A DNA stretch of 64,000 nucleotides from Pseudoduganella dura (GTDB lineage: Bacteria; Pseudomonadota; Gammaproteobacteria; Burkholderiales; Burkholderiaceae_D), in contig NZ_WNWM01000002.1 of NCBI RefSeq assembly GCF_009727155.1, positions 6,262,001 through 6,326,000 of the forward strand, in the 5' to 3' direction. The translations under genes were made by a program, and so were the position numbers. The notes beneath the pieces are model-generated. The model searched no databases, had not been told where the DNA came from, and was given only the letters and a program-made list of their open reading frames with translations. Shown in pieces: positions 23,549 through 30,848 of the stretch. The stretch's first letter is position 1, and each line of letters opens with the position of its first letter.

Positions 23549-25408
23549 GTGCGGGCATGCCTGTTTCTCCTGGCGGCGCTGTTGCAAGTCACGGCCGCCG
23601 CGCAAGCGCAAGCAACTTCCACTTACCAGAATCCGCTGCCGGTAACACTGGCCAGCGGCGAGATCGCGCAGAACTGCGCCGACCCTGCCGTGCTGCGCGA
23701 TCCGCGTGCGACGCAGCCCACCTGGTACCTGTATTGCACCACCGATCCGGTCAGCCGCGATGAAAAGGAGGGGGACGGCTATCGTTTCCGCCTGCTGCCG
23801 GTCTACCGCTCGACGGACCTGGTGCACTGGGACTGGGTTGCCGATTCCTTCATCGACCGGCCGGCGCCCGCCGCGCCGAAATCCTGGCTGTGGGCGCCCG
23901 AACCCCACTATCACGACGGCCGCTACTGGCTGTACTACACGATCACCGATACCGACGATGCCCACAGCCCCGAACCCGGCTGCGGCAGCGACAGCGCGAT
24001 CGGCGTGGCCAGCAGCGCGTCGCCCGCCGGGCCGTGGCGGGCCAGCGGCAAGCCGGTGGTGCCGCCCCGTCGCGCCGGCCCCGGCTGCAAGTTCGACTGG
24101 ACCTTCGACCCGGACATCGTCGTCGACGACGACGGCACGCGCTGGCTCTACTACGGCAGCTACGGCGGCGGCATCTTCGTGCAGCGGCTCGCGGCGGACG
24201 GCCTGGCGGTGGAGGGCGAGGCGCGCCTCGTCGGCACCTCCGGCCGCTACGAAGGCGCCGAGGTCGTGCGGCACGACGGCTGGTGGTACCTGTTCGCTTC
24301 CGCCACCGACTGCTGCGCCGGCCCGGCAACGGGTTATGCGCTATATGTCGGCCGGTCGCGAACGCCGCAGGGGCCGTTCCTGGACCGGCAGGGCAACGAC
24401 ATGGCGGCCGCGCGCGCCGGCGGCACGCCGGTCCTGCCGCAGAACGGCAACCGCTGGACGGGGCCGGGCCACAACACGGTGTTCCAGGATGCCGCCGGGC
24501 AGTGGTGGACCATCTACCACGCGGTCGATACCGGCGATCCCTATTTTTCGCCGGGGCTGACGCGGCGCCCCGCCTTGCTGGACCGCGTGGACTGGGCCGG
24601 CGGCTGGCCGGTGCTGGCCGAGGGGCGGGGGCCTTCGACCGGGGAACTGCCGGCACCGGCCTTCACCGCCGACGGCACCCGGCCGCCGCCGCGGTTCGCC
24701 GGCAACGGCGTCGACGTGCGCCTGCTGTGGCGCGAGGATTTCGGCAAGGCCCCCGCCGCGCCATGGCGCTGGGTGCGCTCGCCGGGAGCATGGCGCGCCA
24801 CCGCCGAAGGCCTGGCATGGAGCACGCAGCCGGGCGACCTGTACGTGGACACGAATACCGCGCCGCTGCTGGTGCGGCCGCTGCCGCCGGCCGGCGACCT
24901 GCGCATCGAAACCCGCGTGCGGCTCGACGCGCCGGACGACTGCTGCGTCACGCACTCGCAGGCCGGCCTGGTGGCGATGAAGGATGACGACAACTACGTG
25001 AAGCTGGCCGTGCTGGCCGATGCCGGCCTGCACCAGGTGGAATTCGGCAGGGAAGCCGGGCCGGTGCCGGCCGGCCATCCCCGCTACGGCAATACGGTGG
25101 CCGGCACGCCGGCGGCCGCCAACGGCTGGACATGGCTGCGGCTCGACTTGCATCGCGATGCCGGCGGCGGCGAGCGCTGGAGCGCCTGGTCCAGCGCCGA
25201 TGGTCGCGCATGGGAGGGTGGCGGCACGTGGAATCACCGGCTGGGCCCCGCTGCGCGGATCGGCCTGGTGGCGATGGGCGGCGGCGGGCGGGCCGTGACG
25301 TTCGGCCCCGTCACGGTCAGTGCGTTGCGCGCACCCCACTCGGCGGCGCATCCGGCACCGCCAGATCGCGCCAAAGCGGTGCCGCGCGCGGTGCCGGCTC
25401 AACCGTAA
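23549..25408 (+). CDS. Exported glycoside hydrolase family 43 protein with C-terminal beta-sandwich
   Basis: A 619-residue secreted enzyme. I chose the GTG at 23549 because AAAGGAG lies 6 bp upstream and a signal peptide follows at once (CLFLLAALLQVTAAAQAQA); an ATG at 23513 gives a poorer leader. The GH43 five-bladed propeller (about 28-350) shows the expected acid triad: Asp45 in NCADPAV (base), Asp187 in TFDPDIVVDDDG (pKa modulator) and Glu235 in RYEGAEVV (acid). SWLWAPEPHYHDGRYWLYYT is typical of the family. Residues about 390-600 form a concanavalin-like domain common in GH43 arabinosidases and xylosidases. It probably trims arabinan or xylan chains outside the cytoplasm. The substrate is not certain. 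Confidence 0.88.
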   Translation: MRACLFLLAALLQVTAAAQAQATSTYQNPLPVTLASGEIAQNCADPAVLRDPRATQPTWYLYCTTDPVSRDEKEGDGYRFRLLPVYRSTDLVHWDWVADSFIDRPAPAAPKSWLWAPEPHYHDGRYWLYYTITDTDDAHSPEPGCGSDSAIGVASSASPAGPWRASGKPVVPPRRAGPGCKFDWTFDPDIVVDDDGTRWLYYGSYGGGIFVQRLAADGLAVEGEARLVGTSGRYEGAEVVRHDGWWYLFASATDCCAGPATGYALYVGRSRTPQGPFLDRQGNDMAAARAGGTPVLPQNGNRWTGPGHNTVFQDAAGQWWTIYHAVDTGDPYFSPGLTRRPALLDRVDWAGGWPVLAEGRGPSTGELPAPAFTADGTRPPPRFAGNGVDVRLLWREDFGKAPAAPWRWVRSPGAWRATAEGLAWSTQPGDLYVDTNTAPLLVRPLPPAGDLRIETRVRLDAPDDCCVTHSQAGLVAMKDDDNYVKLAVLADAGLHQVEFGREAGPVPAGHPRYGNTVAGTPAAANGWTWLRLDLHRDAGGGERWSAWSSADGRAWEGGGTWNHRLGPAARIGLVAMGGGGRAVTFGPVTVSALRAPHSAAHPAPPDRAKAVPRAVPAQP

Positions 25409-25451
25409 CGCGCGATGCGCCATAAACCCCTTATCATAAGGAGACACCGTG

Positions 25452-27428
25452 ATGAGAGCCCCGCCGAAGGAGAACGAGATCGTGGACCACCCCCGGCCGC
25501 AACTGCGGCGCACGCAATGGCTGAACCTGGACGGGCCGTGGCAGGCCATGCTCGACGACGATGCCGTGCACCACGAACCGGCCGGCGTGCCGTTCGACCG
25601 CACGATCATCGTGCCGTTCCCGCCCGAGGCGGCGGCCAGCGGCGTGCACGACCGCGGCTTCCGCCGGCGCGTCTGGTACCGGCGCGTGGTGGGGCTGGAC
25701 GACGACCTGCTGCCGTCACCGGACGAGCGGCTGAAACTGCACTTCGGCGCCGTCAACCACCGCGCGCGGGTGTGGATCAACGGCCGCTTCGCCGTGCAGC
25801 ACAAGGGCGGCCACGGGCCGTTCTCGGTGGACGTGACCCGCTACCTGAACGGCCGCTCGATGGAAATCGTGGTGCAGGCCGAGGACGACCCGCACGACAT
25901 GCACAAGGTGCGCGGCAAGATGGACTGGGAACTGGAGCCCCATTCGATCTGGTATCCGCGTACCACCGGCATCTGGCGCACCGTGTGGCTGGAAAAGGTG
26001 GCGCGCTCGCACGTGGCGCAGCTGCGCTGGACGGCGGACGTGTTCACCTGGCAGATCCGCCTCGATGCCGATATCGCCCACCATGCACCCGGCAGTACCG
26101 TCAACGTGATGCTGCGCCTGGGCGAGCAGGTGCTGGTGTCGGACCGCTGCATGCTGCTCGAAGGCCGCCTGTCGCGGCTGTTCCAGCTGCCCGACCCGGG
26201 TATCGACGATGCGCGCGCCCACTGGATGTGGAGCCCGGAAAGCCCGCAGCTGATCGATGCCGAGATCACGCTGCATGCGCCCGACGGGCTGGTGCTCGAC
26301 CATGTGCTCAGCTACACGGCGCTGCGCACCGTCTCCGTCGACGGCGACCGGTTCCTGCTCAACAGCCGGCCGTATTACCTGCGCATGGTGCTCGACCAGG
26401 GCTACTGGCCCGAGAGCCTGATGGTGGCCTCGGCCGAGCAGCTGCGCCAGGACGTGCTGATGATCAAGAAGCTCGGCTTCAACGGCGTGCGCAAGCACCA
26501 GAAATCGGAAGATCCCCGATGGCTGTACTGGTGCGACGTGATGGGCCTGTGCGTGTGGGCCGAGATGCCCTCCGCCTATGGCTTTTCCAGCGAAACGGTG
26601 CACGGCGTGATGGAGGAGTGGAAGGAACTCGTCGCGCGCGACATCTCGCACCCGTGCATCGTGGCCTGGGTGCCCACCAACGAATCGTGGGGCGTGCCGG
26701 AACTGATGCACGACCGGCGCCAGGTCGATTTCGTGCGCGCGATGTACCACATGACGCGGGCGCTTGACGGCACCCGCCCGGTGGTCGGCAACGACGGCTG
26801 GGAAATGCCCTGCGGCGATTTCGTCAACGTCCACGATTACCATGCCGACCCGGAAGAACTGGTGGCCCGCTACGGCAGCCGCGAGGGCCTGAAATACACG
26901 TTCGAGCACGTGCGGCCGGCGCGGCGCCGGCTCGTCATCGACGGGTTCGACGGTACCGGCAAGCCGCTGTTCCTGTCCGAGTTCGGCGGCATCGCCTGCA
27001 TGGAAGAGCAGGACCCGAAGGACTGGGGTTACTCGGTGGCGCGCAGCGGCGAGGAACTGCTGGAGCGCTACCGCCGGCTGATGGAGGCGATCCACCGCTG
27101 CCGCCCGCTGTCCGGCTTCTGCTATACCCAGCTGACGGACACGTTCCATGAAAAGAACGGCTTGCTGACCGAGGGGCGCGTGCCGAAGGCGCCGATCGCC
27201 GCGCTCGCCGAAGCCACCCGCGGCCCGGACGCGCGCCTGCACGACTGGTACACCGACCCGCTGGGCCACAGCGAACTGTGGCGCGGCAAGCGGACGCCCG
27301 AACTGCTGCCGCCGACGGGGGCGCAGCCGGCGGGGGCGACGGAGACCAGGCAGGACGCCGGCGGTTCCGAAGACCAGCCCGGCACGGACGGCCCGCCATC
27401 CTTTCCTCTGCCCAGCGAGGCCGCCTGA
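25452..27428 (+). CDS. Glycoside hydrolase family 2 (beta-galactosidase/beta-glucuronidase-like), cytoplasmic
   Basis: A 658-residue GH2 enzyme. The N-terminal sugar-binding jelly roll (about 15-200) includes LNLDGPWQAMLDDD and LKLHFGAVNHRARVWINGRF. An immunoglobulin-like domain and a TIM barrel follow (about 300-600; FNGVRKHQKSEDPRWLYWCD). The predicted acid/base is Glu411 in VPTNESWG and the nucleophile Glu510 in LFLSEFGGIA. There is no signal peptide, so it works on sugars already imported. The ATG at 25452 has AAGGAG 8 bp upstream; a GTG one codon earlier is also possible. It lies 43 bp after the GH43 gene and 60 bp before the ABC binding protein, probably in one operon. Confidence 0.9.
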   Translation: MRAPPKENEIVDHPRPQLRRTQWLNLDGPWQAMLDDDAVHHEPAGVPFDRTIIVPFPPEAAASGVHDRGFRRRVWYRRVVGLDDDLLPSPDERLKLHFGAVNHRARVWINGRFAVQHKGGHGPFSVDVTRYLNGRSMEIVVQAEDDPHDMHKVRGKMDWELEPHSIWYPRTTGIWRTVWLEKVARSHVAQLRWTADVFTWQIRLDADIAHHAPGSTVNVMLRLGEQVLVSDRCMLLEGRLSRLFQLPDPGIDDARAHWMWSPESPQLIDAEITLHAPDGLVLDHVLSYTALRTVSVDGDRFLLNSRPYYLRMVLDQGYWPESLMVASAEQLRQDVLMIKKLGFNGVRKHQKSEDPRWLYWCDVMGLCVWAEMPSAYGFSSETVHGVMEEWKELVARDISHPCIVAWVPTNESWGVPELMHDRRQVDFVRAMYHMTRALDGTRPVVGNDGWEMPCGDFVNVHDYHADPEELVARYGSREGLKYTFEHVRPARRRLVIDGFDGTGKPLFLSEFGGIACMEEQDPKDWGYSVARSGEELLERYRRLMEAIHRCRPLSGFCYTQLTDTFHEKNGLLTEGRVPKAPIAALAEATRGPDARLHDWYTDPLGHSELWRGKRTPELLPPTGAQPAGATETRQDAGGSEDQPGTDGPPSFPLPSEAA

Positions 27429-27488
27429 CCAGGCCCGCGGCGGCCGTTTCGAACGATCGACCACAAGAAAAACGAGGGGAGACGGGAC

Positions 27489-28823
27489 ATGAGGCATGCT
27501 GGCAAACGGCTGGCGGGAGGGCTGTCGGAGTTGCTGCCGGGGTTGCTGCCGGGGTTGCTCCTGCTGCTGCTGGCACTGTCCTGCGGCGCGGCGCGGGCCG
27601 ACGCGCAGGTGGTACGGATGTGGACGCTGCTGTCCGGCGGCGACGGCGCGCGCATGCGCGCGCTGATCGACTCGTTCAATGCGTCCCAGCAGGAGGTGCG
27701 CGTCGAGAGCACGACGCTGAAGTGGGGCGAACCGTTCTACACGAAGCTGATCACCGCGTCGGTGGCCGGCGCGGGGCCCGACCTGGCCACGATCCACCTG
27801 TCCCGGCTGCCGAACCTGGCCGGCGGCGGGGTGCTGCGGCCCATTTCGGCGGCCGAACTCGCCGCCGGCGGCCTGCAGGGAAGCGACTTCCTCACGCGGC
27901 AGTGGGACCGTTCTCAGTACGGCGGGCGCACCTATGCGATCCCGCTCGACCTGCATCCGCTGGTGCTGTACTACAACAAGGACCTGGCCGGCCAGGCCGG
28001 CCTGCTGGGCGCCGATGGCCGCCTGGCCCCCATCGTCGGCATGGATGCGATGACGAACGCTTTCCGGGCCGTCAAGGAACGCACCGGCAAGGCGGGCCTG
28101 ACGATGGAATCGGCGCAGAGCACCTATGCGATCTGGCGACTGTGGCTGTCGCTGCTGGCGCAACAGGGCCTGCCGGTCGTGGCGGACGGCCGTTTCGCGT
28201 ACGGGCCCGCCGGCGAGCGCACGCTTGCCGCCATCGCCCGCTGGTTCCAGGCCGGCTACGCCACACCGGGCCAGGATTACCCGGCGTCGACCAGCCAGTT
28301 CATGGCGGGTAACGCCGGCTTCATGATCAACGGCGTGTGGGAAGTGCCGGAGCTGGTACGCGGTACCAGGGCGGGCACGCTGCGGTTCCGCTACGGCATC
28401 GCGCCGCTGCCGCAACTGTACGGCAATGCCAGCGCATGGGCCGATTCGCACGGCTTCGCGATCCCGGCCAGCGAAGGCAGGCCGATGTCGCCGGAAAAGG
28501 CCACCGCGGTGCTGCGCTTCGTCGCCTACGTCAACACCCATTCGTTCGGCTGGGCCGAGGGCGGCCACATTCCCGCCTACCGGCCGGTGGCCGAGTCGCC
28601 GGCCGCCATGGCGCTGATGCCGAACGCGGAATACGGGGCGGCGGCCGCCAGCGTGGTCTACGACCCGCCCGGCTGGTACATGGGGGCGGCCGGGCCGCTG
28701 GAAGCGATCGCGTCGAAATTCCTGCCGGCGCCGCTGGCCGGGCAGCTCACGCCGGCCGATGCGCTGCGCCGCTTTGAAACCGAGGCGCAGCGCCTGCTCA
28801 GGAAACGCCCGCCGCGCTATTGA
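27489..28823 (+). CDS. ABC sugar transporter, extracellular solute-binding protein (CUT1 type)
   Basis: A 444-residue periplasmic binding protein. The export signal (about 1-38) is very hydrophobic and contains a perfect 12-bp DNA duplication at 27531-27554 giving LLPGLLPGL. Cleavage may follow AARA, or the Cys of ALSCGA may be lipid-modified. The mature part matches family 1 sugar-binding proteins: VVRMWTLLSGGDGARMRAL, GPDLATIHLSRLP, IPLDLHPLVLYYNKDL, FMAGNAGFMINGVWE. It is followed by two permeases in the same operon. The ligand is probably an oligosaccharide released by the neighbouring glycosidases. Confidence 0.9.
   Translation: MRHAGKRLAGGLSELLPGLLPGLLLLLLALSCGAARADAQVVRMWTLLSGGDGARMRALIDSFNASQQEVRVESTTLKWGEPFYTKLITASVAGAGPDLATIHLSRLPNLAGGGVLRPISAAELAAGGLQGSDFLTRQWDRSQYGGRTYAIPLDLHPLVLYYNKDLAGQAGLLGADGRLAPIVGMDAMTNAFRAVKERTGKAGLTMESAQSTYAIWRLWLSLLAQQGLPVVADGRFAYGPAGERTLAAIARWFQAGYATPGQDYPASTSQFMAGNAGFMINGVWEVPELVRGTRAGTLRFRYGIAPLPQLYGNASAWADSHGFAIPASEGRPMSPEKATAVLRFVAYVNTHSFGWAEGGHIPAYRPVAESPAAMALMPNAEYGAAAASVVYDPPGWYMGAAGPLEAIASKFLPAPLAGQLTPADALRRFETEAQRLLRKRPPRY
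27531..27554 (+). repeat. 12-bp tandem duplication in the signal-peptide coding region
   Basis: TTGCTGCCGGGG occurs twice in a row and a third, altered copy follows. It lengthens the hydrophobic core of the binding protein's signal peptide without breaking the frame. Confidence 0.85.
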
Positions 28824-28868
28824 CGCACCATGGACGCGCCATCGACAGAACCACCGGGAGAACCACGG

Positions 28869-29738
28869 ATGAAGGCAACACGCCGTTCCGAAGCGCTGTC
28901 CGCCGCACTGCTGCTGTTGCCGTTCATGGCGGCGTTCGTGCTGTTCTTCCTGCTGCCGGCCTTCCAGACGCTGTACCTGTCGCTGACCGAAAGCAGCCTG
29001 ACGCGCACCAGCGCCTTTGTCGGCCTGGCCAACTACGATACGCTGGTGCACGACCCGGCATTCTGGTCGTCGCTCGGCAACACCTTTTATTTTTCCGTGC
29101 TGACGGTCATTCCATTGACCGCGCTCGGCCTGGCGATGGCGCTGCTCGTCGACCGTTTCACGGGCGACCGCCAGCGCGCCGGCACCTGGCTGCAAAGCGT
29201 GTTCTTCCTGCCCTACGTACTGCCGATCTCGGTGATGACGCTGATCGCCGACTGGATGCTGCAGCCGTCGTCGGGCATCGTCAACCACCTGCTGGGCGTG
29301 CAGCGGGCATGGTTTTCGGACGTGCACTGGGCAATGCCGGTGGTGGCGATCGCCACGGTGTGGTGGACCGTGGGTTTCAACATGCTGATCTTCCTCGCCG
29401 GCCTGCGCAACATCCCGCGCGAACAATACGAAGCGGCGGCGCTGGACGGCGCGCGCGGTTTCGCCGTGTTCCGCCACATTACCTGGCCGGCGCTGCTGCC
29501 CGTGACGGTGACGGCGCTGGTGCTGCAGCTGATCGCCTCGCTGAAGGTATTCGGGCAAACCTACATCATGACCACCGGCGGGCCGTTCAACACCACCCGC
29601 GTCACGCTGCACTACATGTACGAGACGGCGTTCACGCAAAGCGACGCCGGCTATGCGGCGGCGGTGGCGATGGCGTTCATGTTCGTCGTCGTCGCGCTCG
29701 GGCTGCTGCAGGCGCTGCTGCTGAGGAAGCGGAAATGA
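28869..29738 (+). CDS. ABC sugar transporter permease (MalF/UgpA type)
   Basis: A 289-residue inner-membrane permease with six helices. The start MKATRRSEALSAALLLLPFM leads into TM1, followed by FQTLYLSLTESSLTR and the EAA loop (EQYEAAALDGARGFAVFRHI, then TWPAL), which contacts the ATPase. I chose the ATG at 28869 because GGGAG lies about 8 bp upstream and the upstream residues do not fit the family. It lies 45 bp after the binding-protein gene. It forms the channel with the second permease. No ATPase gene is in this operon, so an MsmK/UgpC-type ATPase from elsewhere must energise it. Confidence 0.92.
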   Translation: MKATRRSEALSAALLLLPFMAAFVLFFLLPAFQTLYLSLTESSLTRTSAFVGLANYDTLVHDPAFWSSLGNTFYFSVLTVIPLTALGLAMALLVDRFTGDRQRAGTWLQSVFFLPYVLPISVMTLIADWMLQPSSGIVNHLLGVQRAWFSDVHWAMPVVAIATVWWTVGFNMLIFLAGLRNIPREQYEAAALDGARGFAVFRHITWPALLPVTVTALVLQLIASLKVFGQTYIMTTGGPFNTTRVTLHYMYETAFTQSDAGYAAAVAMAFMFVVVALGLLQALLLRKRK

Positions 29739-29802
29739 TACGGCAGCCCGCCGCAACCGGCATGAAAACTTCCCGTGAAGGCATCGACATGAAGGCTCGC
29801 GC

Positions 29803-30633
29803 ATGAAACATACCCAGCTGCACTGGACCGTGATCGCCATCGCCGCCGCGCTGTCGCTGGCCATGCTGTGGGTGGCGCCGCTGCTGTGGGCGCTGTCGAC
29901 GTCGCTGCGGCCCGAGTACGAGACGATCTCGCCGGTGCTGCACTACCTGCCGCGGCGCTGGACGGTGGAAGCCTATGCGAAAGTGCTCGGCGCCGGCAAC
30001 GTGCCGCGCTGGCTGTTCAACAGCGCGCTGGTCGCGCTGGCCGTGACGGTCGCGACGATGGCCATCAGCCTGATGGCCGCCTTCGCATTTTCCCAGCTGC
30101 GCTTTCGCGGCCGCAACCTGTTGTTCCTCCTGTCGATGCTGGCGCTGCTGCTGCCGTTCGAGGCGCTGCTGGTGCCGCTGTTCCGCACGATGAACGGGCT
30201 CGGCCTGATCAATACCTACGCCGGCATCGTGCTGCCGCAGGTGGTGTCGCCGGTGGTGATCTATGTGTTCCGCCAGTTCTTCGACGCGGTGCCGCACGAT
30301 TTCCGCGATGCCGCGCTGCTCGACGGCGCTTCGCCGCTGCGGGTGCTGTGGAGCGTGTACCTGCCGATGTCCGGCAATATCGTGTGGGCGATGGCGATCG
30401 TCACGTTCATCGGCGCCTGGAACAATTTCCTGTGGCCGTTCATCATCGTCACGTCGAACGACATGATGACGATCCCCCTCGGCCTGACGCAGACCTACGA
30501 CGCGTTCGGCGTGCGCTACGCGCAGCTGATGGCGGCCGCGCTGCTGGGCGCGTTCCCGGTGGCGCTGGCCTACATCGTGTTCCAGCGCCGCGTCACGCAG
30601 GGGCTGCTGGCCGCTACCGGGCTGAAAGGCTGA
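29803..30633 (+). CDS. ABC sugar transporter permease (MalG/UgpE type)
   Basis: A 276-residue permease with six predicted helices, the second half of the channel. Typical features are LLWALSTSLRPEYETISPVL in the first periplasmic loop, ALLLPFEALLVPLFRTMNGL, and the EAA motif VPHDFRDAALLDGASPLRVL. It ends VTQGLLAATGLKG, close to the consensus end of this family. It lies 64 bp after the first permease. A GC-rich hairpin follows at 30665-30685 and then a separate promoter for the receptor gene, so this is likely the last gene of the 23549-30633 operon. Confidence 0.92.
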   Translation: MKHTQLHWTVIAIAAALSLAMLWVAPLLWALSTSLRPEYETISPVLHYLPRRWTVEAYAKVLGAGNVPRWLFNSALVALAVTVATMAISLMAAFAFSQLRFRGRNLLFLLSMLALLLPFEALLVPLFRTMNGLGLINTYAGIVLPQVVSPVVIYVFRQFFDAVPHDFRDAALLDGASPLRVLWSVYLPMSGNIVWAMAIVTFIGAWNNFLWPFIIVTSNDMMTIPLGLTQTYDAFGVRYAQLMAAALLGAFPVALAYIVFQRRVTQGLLAATGLKG

Positions 30634-30664
30634 GAGGCGGAGAGGCCGGCGGCCGGCTGCGGCG

Positions 30665-30685
30665 GCGCCGGCGTCGCGCCGGCGC
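30665..30685 (+). terminator. Possible terminator hairpin after the ABC permease
   Basis: GCGCCGGC, loop GTCGC, GCCGGCGC, followed by AACCCTTT. The stem is strong and the T-run short. It could end the ABC operon or attenuate read-through to the receptor gene. Confidence 0.4.
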
Positions 30686-30705
30686 AACCCTTTCGCCATA
30701 CCGCG

Positions 30706-30735
30706 TTGGCATCGAATAAAGCTTGTGTCTATGAT
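30706..30735 (+). promoter_or_regulatory. Candidate sigma-70 promoter for the sugar-type receptor
   Basis: TTGGCA and TATGAT are separated by 18 bp, about 107 bp upstream of the ATG at 30849. The spacing and both hexamers are good. Confidence 0.55.
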
Positions 30736-30848
30736 CGGGAAGCTTCCCCAGGCGGAGCATGACGAGCCTGGCACGACGATCGATCGACAGCACGACAACA
30801 GAATCACGCCCGCAGCCAACGACAGCAGCCAAGATATCGGAGACAGCC

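Noticed and set aside
25716..29864. A 1382-codon open frame on the minus strand opposite the GH2 and ABC genes
   Set aside because: It spans several well-supported plus-strand genes and their gaps, with His/Arg/Gln-rich low-quality sequence. It is an antisense artefact of GC-biased third positions.
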